A program made the position numbers and the translations under genes. Of a stretch of DNA of 64,000 bases, positions 33,261 to 43,769 are shown piece by piece; position 1 is the stretch's first letter, and every line of letters begins with the position of its first letter. The stretch covers positions 31,272,418 to 31,336,417 of the forward strand of contig CM061132.1 of assembly GCA_030789695.1 (NCBI GenBank), read 5' to 3'. The notes under the pieces were generated by a model. That model did not search any database, was not told the origin of the DNA, and saw nothing but the letters and a program-made list of their open reading frames with translations. This stretch comes from Scilla litardierei. Taxonomy: Eukaryota > Streptophyta > Magnoliopsida > Asparagales > Asparagaceae.

Positions 33261-36231
33261 CTCTTTCCCTCTTCATTCCTTCATGTCAAAGGAAGCCACG
33301 AGGCTCCCCTCTCCTCTCGCCACCTTGCTGATGTGTGGCGTTGCCCTTGCGCTTCCACCGTGCCATAAGATCCTAGGGTTTCGACGTGTCATTACCTTGA
33401 TTCGAGGTCAAATGCATTCGTGGCAAAACCCTAACTTATCTCTGAACCTCTCAGGTGTTCTCTACCCTCTATTTAAGCTCGATTAGGCCCTATGGTTTTC
33501 GGTTTGTGCAAAAAAATGAATTTTATGCAAAAATATGATTTTCTCCTGGATTTGAGTTCGGCCTGAGCCCAAAAGTTGTGATTTCTCTCTGATTTCACCA
33601 TCAGTCCACGATTTGAGGTAAAATCACTCTGATTCTCTAAATTTTGGATTTTAAAGTTATGATTTTGCCCCTTTAGCTTTCTGCGATGATGAATCTGAGC
33701 ACTGGACGAGGCGACGAACTTCGCCGTAGCCCTAATGACCCTCGAATTAGCTTCTGTTAGATCTACCCCTTATCTGAAATGGGTAGAATCGGTTTTTCCC
33801 TTGACTGCGGCTGTTTTGGTCGTTTTCCCTTCGCTGAATTTATCCAGTTAATTCTGTTCTCTGCAGAAATATTTTGAGACCAGGTTATAACTGAAAATAG
33901 TCTCTATGATAGAAATTTGTTATCAACTCTAGAGATTTTTCCCTTATTATATCTGTTGGAAATTTTCAGAATTGAATAATTGTTGGTATTGGGTGTATGT
34001 TGGCTTAGGGCCTGTTCTTTTGCTTTTAAATGTTTGTGAAAGTGGGAGATTCCACTATTCCTCCCACTATTCACTCATTTTCATCCTAACTTTCACTCGT
34101 CCTGTTCTTTTGTGTTGGCTTCTTTGACTGTGAAAGTTGCTGACGTGGCCACAAAACACACATAATAAAGTTGTGTGGGACCCACAAAAAATTCCAACAT
34201 CCACATTCACAACCCACTTTCACCCAAAAAAACACAATACTCACTTTCACCACACTATTCACAACTTCAACCAACCCAAATTTAAACACAAAAGAACAGG
34301 CCCTTAGTAATCTCCTAATGATTGAATATGAGGGGTTTAGGCCTCAAAGGCCGTCAGAAAGTATGGAAATTGCTGCCTGAAGGATGACAATTTACTGCCC
34401 CTAGGATCATAAAAAGCTGCCTGAAGGATCACAATTTACTGCCCCTATGATCATAAAAAGCTGCTTGAAGGATTATATGAAACCATTAATAAATGGTTAA
34501 GTCCCAAAAAGATCAATGATGAAAACTATCTGAGATCACCAGATTGTCCCTCCCCCCATTCGACCATCCCCCATAAGTTCCAAGAGCATGATAATTGGAA
34601 GTTGCCTTTTTCTTGCAGGTTTGCTCTTGCTCTTAAATTATATTCAAATTTCAGTTTGTGTAGCATAAATAAATATCGTGTTATTAATTTCTGCACTCCT
34701 AAAATGTGTTAGGTATTTTGATACTTTTTCATCATTAGTTGCTATGGAGTTAATTAGTGGCCCATGACATTGGACTAGTTGGTATATTATGTGTGATATG
34801 GAAATAATGATTCGAAATTCAGTGAACTATTTATATGTTTAGAATGAATTAGAATGTGATTGAAACTAGAATGTTATAGCACACCAATATACGAATTGGG
34901 TTTAATGTGGCTTTAGAATTTAATTCACCTTAGAATATTCTACTTATGGACAGTCTTGCTGAAATGCCTTATGATTAGATGTTAGAACTATTACACATCT
35001 GCAGCATGCTAAATGTTTCATTGTTCCATGTTACTAATGCTATATGTCTATGGATAGTATAATGAGACACAGTGGCCCCTGACATTGGGAATAATTAATA
35101 TGTAGAGTGTGCTATGGAAACCAAAATGAAATTGAAACATGTATTGTTATCGTACCATTGGAATACAATTGATGGAATTGGAAGTGAATACGAATTGAAA
35201 CTAGAATGACATAGCACACTGTCATATATATTAATTCCAATGTGGCCTTAATTTAATTCAAGTCTTATTTTAGAAATCATGTTTTAAAATGACATCAATA
35301 TAGAACAATACATGTACTGTTGCACTGGGGCACAGAGAGCTGTACACTTGACTTACACTTGGCACTACAGACTCACTAGGTTTGGGGTAAATCATATTAA
35401 TGAGAGTGCGGGAACGACTGGAGCCACGCTCCTATTGACTAAACCGCATCAGGTTGTTCCGGCCTGGGTCACATCATTGAATCAGGATTTGACCCCTAAT
35501 GTACCGCCGGACTTAATTAATGAGTTTCACACTTATGACTCGTGGCCCCTACCGTTTCTGCTTTGGGCCTGGCCCAGGTGAGCGCCCCTGGGTACTGAGG
35601 TGGACTCCTTGGTTGTTTCTGTACTCTCCAATATGATTCACGGCTTAGGTTTAGATTAGAATGATAGAACTATGATAGTTTCACTTTTAATTGTTAACTG
35701 AGTTGCATGTTTGTCTTAAATGCCAATGTAACTATGGAATATTAAATAGTATGTTAACTGTTCTCAGTTACCGTTTCTTTAACTTGACAGGACCATGTTA
35801 ATGTTCCTTTAACTGAATTGCATGTTTGTCTAAATACCAATGCATGCCTGATAAGAAATATTAGTTAGTCTGTTATCTGTTCCTAGTCCCAGTTTCCTAG
35901 TTAGTGTTTTTTTATGTTCACATATTTTAAATTCCAAAGTTTTTAGAATCATTGTGATTTACCTAGGTGGGTCTTCTTTTTGTTGCACCACCAAGTATTG
36001 ATTCAGAGTTAAGATGAGGACCCAGTTTTAGTAAGGACTCAGATTTCATAGCAGCTGCAGAACCCTGACATTAAATTGTAAGTATTTACAATTTCCTGTT
36101 TATTTCATGAGAAATTCCATATGAGTATATTGGTATATCACTGCTCATAACCTATATTTTTTTCACTGGTACCTAGCAGGACCTGCATCACATGTGAATA
36201 ATAGTTGCGTCCCGGATAGCGGGGCGTTACA
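33068..36231 (+). repeat. Element IVe 3' LTR, 3164 bp including MITE
   Basis: Starts TGTAAAGGCCAGTTG after the PPT and ends GGGGCGTTACA before CTTGT. The (CT)n run near 33228-33258 is longer than in the 5' LTR. It shares the 89-codon frame (35312) with only substitutions. Confidence 0.93.
34008..34303. mobile_element. Tourist-like MITE (PIF/Harbinger), 296 bp
   Basis: The ends are GGGCCTGTTCTTTTG and its reverse complement CAAAAGAACAGGCCC, extending imperfectly to about 25 bp. They are flanked by TTA at 34005-34007 and 34304-34306. The 5' LTR of the same retrotransposon has the empty site (GGCTTAGTAATC near 28717). A CCTGTTCTTTTGTGTTGGC copy inside (near 34100) partly repeats the end. It has no coding capacity. 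TTA duplications and GGGCCTGTT ends fit Tourist elements. It inserted after the retrotransposon. Confidence 0.88.
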
Positions 36232-36541
36232 CTTGTGCTCAAGTACTTTGGATGAAACAAGTTCTAGTAGATTATGGTATTAATACATCTACATATGTAA
36301 TTTATTGTGATAATAAAAGCACTATTAATCTCACTAAAAATTCCGTTCTTCATCCTAGAACAAAACATATAGATATAAGACACAGATTCTAGATGATCAT
36401 TGTGTCAAAAAGGATGTTGAACTTAAATATGTACCCTCTGAGCATCAAGTTGCAGACATTCTCACGAAGCCCTTGCAAAAGGATGTATTCTCAAAACTTT
36501 GTCGAGATTTGGGTATCATGGGAGAAAAAGAGTTAAATTAA
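36232..36541 (+). pseudogene. Copia RNase H, C-terminal end
   Basis: After the duplicated CTTGT the reading continues AQVLWMKQVLVDYGINTSTY, then CDNKSTINLTKNSVLHPRTK, HIDIRHRF, a frame change, and VPSEHQVADILTKPLQKDVF up to a stop at 36539-36541. These are the classic last motifs of Copia RNase H. Removing the Tekay element restores G-L-A-C-A-Q across the junction. Confidence 0.9.
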
Positions 36542-36639
36542 TATTAACATTTATTATTTTATGTCATCTTTTTTATTGATGACAATGGAGAGAAAAAGGA
36601 TAAAATGCAAAAATGAATATTGTTATGCTAACCGGCTTT

Positions 36640-36752
36640 GATGCAGGGGGAGTACCTCATCTAAGCAGAGGGGGTACGTTATTTTATTGAGCTAAATATT
36701 CATTTTTCTACTTCATTTTTCATTTGGGTGTCATCATCAAAAAGGGGGAGAG
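36640..36752 (+). other. Multiple polypurine tracts before the Copia 3' LTR
   Basis: Three G-rich purine tracts lie here: GCAGGGGGAG at 36643, GCAGAGGGGG at 36665, and AAAAAGGGGGAGAG at 36739-36752 abutting the LTR. The last is the plus-strand primer site. Clusters of purine tracts are a described mark of plant Sireviruses. Confidence 0.65.
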
Positions 36753-38461
36753 TGATGGGAAATTGAATCCCACCCCTAAGTGGTTTTGATGATGAGCACA
36801 CCAAATGATGTTAGTGTACTAACTACACTACAACTCAAGTGTGCAGGTTGTCCGAATGGTGACTTTACGCATACTCCGAAGAAGCTCAACCACACTTGAA
36901 AGACGAAGACGAATTTGTTAGTTCTACGTCAAGCACAAGATGTAGCTCGTGCTCAAGCTTAATGAAGAAGGAACTCAAATTCAGGAGAAGCGTGCATCTA
37001 CTTCAAATATCTGATCGGCTTCCTAAAGGTCTTGTTTTAGTATAGTGTGTGAGTTTTTAGGATTATGTCAAAGTCAAGGTAGATATCGCACACACACAAA
37101 TGATTTCGAAGAAAAATGTTTTAAATGTTTTTAAAATCTTCTTAAATCTTGAGAGCATTTGCTAGCTATCCTATCTTAGTAGTCAACCTCCATTCACCCA
37201 GGAGTTGATTACATCTTTGCTAACTGCGTTTCAGAGAAAACTACTCTGGGAATCGACTACCAGAGGAGGGAGTCGACTACCAGCTAGAAGCAATATTTCC
37301 ATTGAAATTCTCTGGGAGACGACTACCACTCTTAGGGAGTCGACTACCAGCTATCGTTTTCCAACGACTCTGCTTTCTGATTTCACTCCATTTCCATATC
37401 TGTTTGGACTGAAAGTCAAACTCGTTTGAAATTCAAATTCATTTCTAATACCCTATAAATAGACCCCTTTTGAGACCATTTCAATACACATCTAATCTCT
37501 CTTTTCTATTAAGCTAAAATTCTAAAAGATCTCTCGTCGTTCTATTGCTCTCATCGATATAACCAACTTTGTTTTTTAATTTCTGATCTCAAATCTTATT
37601 CTGAAGTTATTCCTTTTTTAGATCTATATTTTTAGCTTGGCTATTTTTCAAAAAGAGTTTTTAAAAAATCCTTGTTCTTCAATTTTCATTCTTGAAAGGA
37701 ATTTTTGAAAACGATAGATCTAGATCACAACGAATAAACTAATATTCTTTTTGTGATCTAAAGATCGATCTAATTTTTTTAGGCACGTAAACGCACAATT
37801 GCTTTGCTTATTTTGGCTATAGAATTCTGGGTGTAATTCAATCTCCACCAATATTGTGGTGAATTGGAAACTTTGTTTTCTTTGTGTATTCCCTTGATTG
37901 TAAGGGACATTGGAAATCCTAGACACGTCTATGTGGTTGGAAATCCTGGTCAAGTCTAGATGTTTGGAAAATCCTAACAAGTGGAGTTAGGTACTTGTAT
38001 TGCTAAGGCAATAGTGGATACATCTCGTACCGGATTGGTCGGGACTGGACATACCCAAGTTGTGGGCAACCAGGATAAAAATTCCTTGTCTTTGCGTTTG
38101 CATTTTTCTGTGATTGTTTATCTTTGCTCTAGCATTCTATTTCATTTGCAAACAATTGTGTCTCTGTAATTTGTTATTCATATTATTGCAAAGTAAAATT
38201 TTTTATTTCCGGTGTGTAAAAAGATCTATTCTTGTGTAAAAGATGTATTGCTTGTAACCTTATCTTACTTGTAACTCATATTTATATTCATTGTAAGATT
38301 ACCTTGTTTATTAAGAACCAAGTGTAGATCACTCTACTTGGTTTCTTATGCAACATTAGAAGGTTTTTAATTGTGCTAATTAACGAACGAACAAGTTTAC
38401 TATTTGCACAATACTATTCAACCCCCCTTCTAGTATTGTTTGTCATCCACAGGATCCAACA
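36753..38461 (+). repeat. Copia right (3') LTR, intact, 1709 bp
   Basis: Starts TGATGGGAAATTG directly after the purine tract and ends GGATCCAACA, then GCTTG. It carries the four-fold GTCGACTACCA motif near 37255-37350 and a TATA box at 37454. It closes with a C-rich ACCCCCCTTCTAG block near the end, as many plant Copia LTRs do. Confidence 0.92.
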
Positions 38462-38879
38462 GCTTGGAGCAGCTGAGATCGACCTACGAAGCCTCGTCTC
38501 AGGTCTAGCGTCGCAAGCTCTCTTAAGGAAGAAGTACTAGTTGGAGCATAGAAATGTCAGAGTATCGGATCTCGTACCTTTCTCCTTTATTTTGTTCATC
38601 TCCGTGTATTTATAGACCTCCAAGGTCTCTTGAGTGACGTTGGGAGGATAACGGTCACCAATTATGGTGCACCGATCTTTCCCCCTTAATTGGGGTAATC
38701 GTCGCCCACGTTCCCGCTATTTATGAGCTTACCTTCAATCTCACATTCAATTGGTGGGAGTGCAATGGGCGAATGGTATGTGGGCTTTGATTGAGTTAAC
38801 TTCAGGCTTATTTCGTGGGCTTTATGGGCTTTAGTCGAGCCGAATGAGCCCCCTTGAGTGCTGGCCAGATGACGCAACA
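38462..38879 (-). repeat. Element II left LTR, second part
   Basis: The LTR resumes with the duplicated GCTTG and runs to GACGCAACA. It matches 53737-53993, although the right LTR lacks about 160 bases present here (roughly 38486-38645). The purine tract adjoining on the right (read on the minus strand as a G-rich PPT ending in CCAT) marks the LTR boundary. Confidence 0.8.
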
Positions 38880-39143
38880 ATGGCCCCCCTTCGTTCGACC
38901 TCAGACAGTTCGCTTAATGGGGCACGTCAGTCGAGGAATTAATACTCGAGTTTTAGGCACCAAGGCGCCCGCATTGCTGATTTGGATGATTCGTCGGTTT
39001 GAAATCCAAGATACTAAGAGGCTCGGATCTCCGACACGTGTCTCAACATGTTATGGTCGTCTTGTCGAAATAAGACTGTTTTGGAGGGAAAGGTTGAATT
39101 CATCGTCTTCGTTGTTCTTAACTTAGATTTTCTCCTTTCGAAA
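38880..39143. other. Element II region between PPT and aORF start
   Basis: The minus strand reads a purine-rich GAAGGGGGGCCAT against the LTR edge at 38879/38880, a good polypurine tract. The rest up to the aORF ATG holds no ORF of note and could include the antisense promoter. A polypyrimidine stretch (TTTTCTCCTTTCG) lies just before the ATG. Confidence 0.55.
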
Positions 39144-39570
39144 ATGGATTCGTCGTCCGTCCATGCCTCTGGAGGAGCTCGGCTTCCGTCTTGCAGAAGA
39201 ATAAGGATGAAGCCGTGGTGCCCAACCTGATCGCCAACCAAATATCCAAATTTGGACCGATCAGATCCCTGAATTCCAAAAAATATATGTTCTACTTGAC
39301 TACCGATCCAGTTGTCGGAGAGGTATGAAAGGGTTCATCGTCCCAGCGATCAGGAGGTTGTGGTTTACGTCTAAGCCTTCCAACGAGGGCTTCAATTCCC
39401 CACGCATCATTTCATGCGCTACGTATTGAGTACATTGAACCTTTCGCTTTGTCAGCTGATGCCAGATGCCTTATGTGTGTTGGTCGGTTTCATTGCTCTG
39501 TGCGTGATGAAGAAAGTTGAACTTGTTAGTGGTTTTTCCCTAGGCCAAATATTTGGACCTTTATATTAAG
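39144..39570 (+). pseudogene. Element II antisense accessory ORF (aORF), N-terminal part
   Basis: On the plus strand, opposite to the element's own sense, an ATG at 39144 opens MDSSSVHASGGAR. After a frame change the reading continues with NQISKFGPI, SKKYMFYLTTDPVVGE and then FQRGLQFPTHHFMRYVL followed by LCQLMPDALCVLVGFIALC. The last two blocks match the style of the 'putative gypsy-type transposon' family (Transposase_28, PF04195). That family is known as an antisense extra ORF in Tat elements and its function is not established. Homologous blocks occur in the younger Tat element at 12174-12855. The reading is lost near 39570 and resumes near 48361. Confidence 0.7.
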
Positions 39571-39797
39571 TCATTTTCATTTATAAAATGTTTCTCTTAT
39601 TGTTATTATTATATTGCTTGCATGCTTCTTTATAATAACTTTTGAATATCTTTTTTATGTTATTCTAAGCATCCCTAGTCATTCATCATTAAAGGTTTAA
39701 TAATGAATTAAGACTAGTATGAGTTTGGTTGATAATTGTTCGCTTCAAAATGCAACCTAGAGCACAACCTAGTATGTCGCAAATACACGGAGATAAA

Positions 39798-39815
39798 TCC
39801 TCGACAACGGCTCCA
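39798..39815 (-). other. Athila-type PBS remnant outside the left LTR
   Basis: The minus strand reads TGGAGCCGTTGTCGAGGA, 15 of 18 bases matching the tRNA-Asp site TGGCGCCGTTGCCGGGGA. It is six bases beyond the LTR end, with AGTTTT between. A 3' LTR should not be followed by a PBS. Confidence 0.7.
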
Positions 39816-39821
39816 AAAACT

Positions 39822-41783
39822 TGATCAGCCCCGGATATACACCCGGAGAACGATTGTAGTTTTACCGCAAGCGCACGGTCAAGTGGCGAGCGGGTATCGA
39901 ACACGAGGAGGTGGTGTTGGTTCCAATCTATCCTAGGTTGGCTCCACTACGAATGTTTTATTGGTGGAGATGGTTATGGTATGATGTAATGACAATGGTG
40001 ATGGATGCCGGTGTCGGTGATAAAGATGTTGGGTAAAATATCGATTCAAATATAATATAATAGAAGTGTCTAGAGCTAGGAAATCCCTACTACGGATCGT
40101 CATACATCATTGTGAATAGTGAATCTCAATATTACTAGACTTGTGTTGAGGTGAACTAGTCGTAACTGAATAGAGAACTAAGCTCACGCTCTCTCGCTAT
40201 TGCCGGTCTAGAGCAACCCTAAGATAGGGCCCAATCTCTTGCAAACCCTAGCCTAAGCCACTAGCATTAGGATCGACATCATCATTCAATCGTCCCTCGA
40301 GCTCACTCTCGTGCAAACTCGAGTTACGATCTAGGTTGTGATAGTTCGTATTCGTCCAATCTCTTGCAAACGAATATGGGTATAGATTTATAATAAAAAT
40401 CCTAGTTTTGGTCCAATCTCTTGCAAACCAAGTCTAGAGAATCTCGATTATAAACCTAAATCGAATATCTAGGCCTTCCCATCGATTAGAATCTAATCTC
40501 TTGCAAACCCCAATCGATGGAAATTCCTAGCTATCCGTAATATATCAATCACAACCTAACCTCCTAGCAATTCTAGCAATTTAGAAATTCATTCATCACA
40601 AATCTGAAATTAGATCCATAGGGCTCATCCCCATGAGCCCTAGAACATCAAATCTACTCAAGCATAGCAACAACGATATAGGAATCAATAAAAACCATTG
40701 CTTGCATGTGAAAAGATAGCAAATCAAAGATTCAAATAATAAGAATAAAAATACTTAGCTTTGATAAAGATCTTCAATCCAAATACAAGCTTTTAGATCC
40801 AAGAGGGGGCCTAGGGCATGGCCTAACCTCTAAAATAATCCTAAGAAAACATATGGGAACCCCTCTAATGGTGGCTACAAAACCCTTATATAGTCTCCCA
40901 AAACCCTAGCAAATAACCCTAGAAACCCCTCAAATTCGTGCCCAAAAACAGCCCAAACCGCAACTTAAAATCTGGGCCCAGGCCGCACTCGGCCGAGTGG
41001 AATATGTGACCCGGCCGAGTGGAAATTCCAGCACTGCAGCATCAACTTGCCAGATTTCATCCGACCTCCAATTTGCGAGTTCTTAGCGGCGTTGGAATCG
41101 TCATGAAGTCTACTATCCATAAAAAATATAAGAAAAATACTTTGATTGCTGGAATGATAGCAGATTTCAAAAGAGTGGGAGGCTGTCTGAAAATCTGGGC
41201 ACTGCGTGTCCTCGGCATCACTCGGCCGAGCGGCAAATGTCACTCGGCCGAGGGGCTTTTGGTACTCGGCCGAGTCGGAGCTCGTAGTCGACTGACGGAT
41301 TACAGTAAGTCTGGTCTTTTGGATGCCGTCGTTCGTGTGCCACTCGGGCGAGTGGTGTCTCCATACTCGGACGAGTGGGATGTCGTCACTCGGCCGAGTG
41401 CACGCTAATCTTCAAGTAATTGCGTGTCCGATCTGGCCGGCCGAGCGGGCTTCTTTGCTCGGCCGAGTGACTCCTTCACTCGGCCGAGTGGCATGCTGAA
41501 AATGCCCAATCTTCATCATTTCGCTTCCTCGTCGCTTCTACGACGTTCTTTCTTCTTCCACTCGTCTTCTATCGCTGATAGGTCCTCAATAAGTCCATGA
41601 GCGATGCTCCGTTACGCGTCCTTTAAGCTCATTTTTGCTCCCAATTGCTCATATTTCCTGAAATCCGACAAAAACAAGAAATAGTGAAAAGTAACACAAT
41701 ATCATCGAATAATCGTGAAAATCGCAATATGAGCAACCTTTCATGCAAATATGCAGAAAAAGGTGTAAAATATGGACCGATCA
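39822..41783 (-). repeat. Element V left LTR (complete), 1962 bp
   Basis: The minus strand opens TGATCGGTCC after a PPT and ends GGCTGATCA. It contains a cluster of CTCGGCCGAG palindromes (40985-41490) and four copies of CCAATCTCTTGCAAAC (40229-40510). Confidence 0.8.
40985..41490. repeat. Cluster of CTCGGCCGAG palindromes in the LTR
   Basis: Eleven CACTCGGCCGAGTG-like sites lie within about 500 bases, and the same cluster occurs in the right LTR (about 46357-46875). Several keep the 10-base core; variants include CTCGGGCGAG and CTCGGACGAG. The cluster sits in the U3 half, where promoters and enhancers lie. Confidence 0.85.
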
Positions 41784-43769
41784 AAATCCCCCAAGCTGAC
41801 CTCTTACTCTTCCTCGAGGAAGATAAGTAGAGAGACGAACTCGGGAGATGAAAATAAAGAAAAGGAAATGAAAAAGAAAGAACACGAGGTGGAAGGGGTC
41901 GTTAGATTCTTCTCTCAGATCTCAAGCCATAAGCTACACATCACGATAACTTGGAAAATACGAATCCCATGCTATAAGGATTTCATATCTTACTTAGACA
42001 TGGTGCTTGCAAGTTTTTAAGAGCAAAGGAAGGGACTCCCTAAATTCATACAATCAATTCATATCCACATCGCGCATTTCATAGAATTTAATATACAAAT
42101 GTTGGCGATGCATTTTTCAATCAAAAGTTATAAATGAAGCATATAAGATACACACCAAGCATGCAATAGAGAATAGAATAAGAGTCATGGCATTCACATA
42201 TTTATTTCAAATCTTGAAAAATCTCCATATCTAATATATTTTGCAAAGTCTAAGCATTATCGAATATTCTCATTCATGCACGTCTCCACTCTAATGTCAT
42301 ACTCACTCATATGGTCAAATGAATTCACCCCCCAAGCTTAGCTTGAGGCATCACATCTAAAGGAATATGATAGTGGAAAATGGGATTTTTGCCTTGGTTT
42401 TCCCAAGTATTTTGTGGCTCCAATAATGAGATAGAGAAATATCTTTTTTTCTTTTGGACTTTGTTTCTCATTTTTCTTTTTAGATTTTTGTAGGAGCTAT
42501 ATGATTTGTATTTTTGGATTTTGGCTCCTTTTTGGCTTTTTGGACTTTTTGGAGCTAACTTTTTCTTTTGTAGGGATTTTTGGGAAATAAATGCGATATA
42601 AGTAGCTTTAGGAGGTGAACTCAGGTGACATGTAGAGAATAAAAAGATATATGCTGAGAAAGAAATAATGTAGCACTCGGTTCACTCTAAAATGTGCACG
42701 AATGGTTCAATAAAATAATACTTCAACTAAAACTCATATGTAAGCATGGATATTCTCAATCATTTCAATAAATAGTGAAGTCAAGCAGTAAAGTTTACAA
42801 CCATATCAGGCATGCAACAGAAGGTGAATAAGACAATAAAACTGATGCTTCAGATATACTAATGATGCGTGAATCTTGGTGCATTTCCAACAAAAGCATA
42901 CTAAACACTAATCAATACATTCAGCTTCAATTAATATCATGCATTCATATAAAGGAATCATCAAAAGAATATATAAGGAAGCACATGGATAGCAAGACTA
43001 TGGAATACTCAAAGTAGCATGGCAAGGAATAATAAGCATCGTGATGGTTGGTAAAGCAATAAGAGATATCATCATACAAAATTCATCTAGCGGAAGAAGA
43101 GAAATGGAAATAAAGAAATAAGAAAAAATAAAAGAGAGGAAAGAAAAGAAAAACAAGCACACAACATGATGCATGAACACACATAAAAGGAAAATAAGAT
43201 GGAAAATTCAAAAAGATGATGCAAAATTTTGAAAAAATTCTAAAAAAACCCTAAAATAAAGTAAAAATGTAACTAATGCATCTAAATGGCATGGAAATGC
43301 ACTCCCCCAAGCTTAAACTTCACATTGTCCTTAATGTGATCATAATGAAAGAATATGGGGAACAACGATAATAATTAGGGGGTGAATGAAAAATGATGAA
43401 ATGAATGACATGAAATCCTAATGCAACTACATGCACATACAATGATGCATGAGAGCGCCTTTCCCCAAGCTTATACCAAACAATCCTATTCAAATGACTC
43501 GATCAAAAATGTCATGGCTTTGCTAAGCAAGATTGAGTCAAACGAATAAGAATGTGAGTATTCACTTGAAAGAAATGCTCGATGGGTGGTGAGCAAAAAG
43601 GATGTGACACATCAAAATATGGAGATGGCAATTAATATAAATAATGGGTTTGGGGTGTAAAAATTTTTGTTGCCGTCACATGAGGTGATATTTATTCAAG
43701 CAAATCTATAAGGTTCTCTCGCTGTCGAGAGGATTCGTGTTTATTTAAAGCATAAAAATTTCTACACTA
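41784..43769 (-). other. Element V 3' noncoding region with PPT and hairpins
   Basis: About 2 kb of AT-rich sequence without coding potential. The minus strand has CATTAAGGACAATG (43336-43323, extended to an 18-base palindrome), then GCTTGGGGGAG just beyond. Next to the 3' LTR lie the 16-base palindrome TCTTCCTCGAGGAAGA (41808-41823) and the PPT GCTTGGGGGATTT (41796-41784). The layout parallels 20935-22101. Confidence 0.6.

Larger units (their letters stand above)
27793..36231 (+). mobile_element. Element IVe: Tekay-type chromovirus, defective
   Basis: It is flanked by CTTGT at 27788-27792 and 36232-36236, and removal restores the Copia RNase H. LTRs lie at 27793-30411 and 33068-36231. The 3' LTR is longer because it holds a MITE and about 250 extra bases near 35700-35960. 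The interior has a tRNA-Ile type PBS, a partial protease, RT, integrase and chromodomain, a hairpin and a PPT. Gag and RNase H are missing. The chromodomain and the order RT-integrase mark it as a chromovirus. LTR similarity is high by eye, so it is fairly young. Confidence 0.92.
546..38461 (+). mobile_element. Element III: Ty1/Copia retrotransposon (Sirevirus-like), plus orientation, four nested insertions
   Basis: The element starts TGATGG at 546 and ends GGATCCAACA at 38461, with TSD GCTTG at 541-545 and 38462-38466. Its LTR pieces are 546-769, 5671-6842 and 14330-14338 on the left, and an intact copy at 36753-38461. The internal order is PBS (14341), gag (14366), protease (15671), integrase (16027, resuming 25784), RT (26560) and RNase H (27420, resuming 36232). 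That protease-integrase-RT-RNase H order defines Copia. Multiple purine tracts before the 3' LTR suggest the Sirevirus group. Nested insertions account for about 30 kb of its 38 kb. Coding parts have many stops, so it is dead. Confidence 0.9.

Noticed and set aside
40965..41408. Opposing 92- and 129-codon frames in the element V LTR
   Set aside because: Both are produced by the CTCGGCCGAG repeats and recur only because the LTR is duplicated at 46456.
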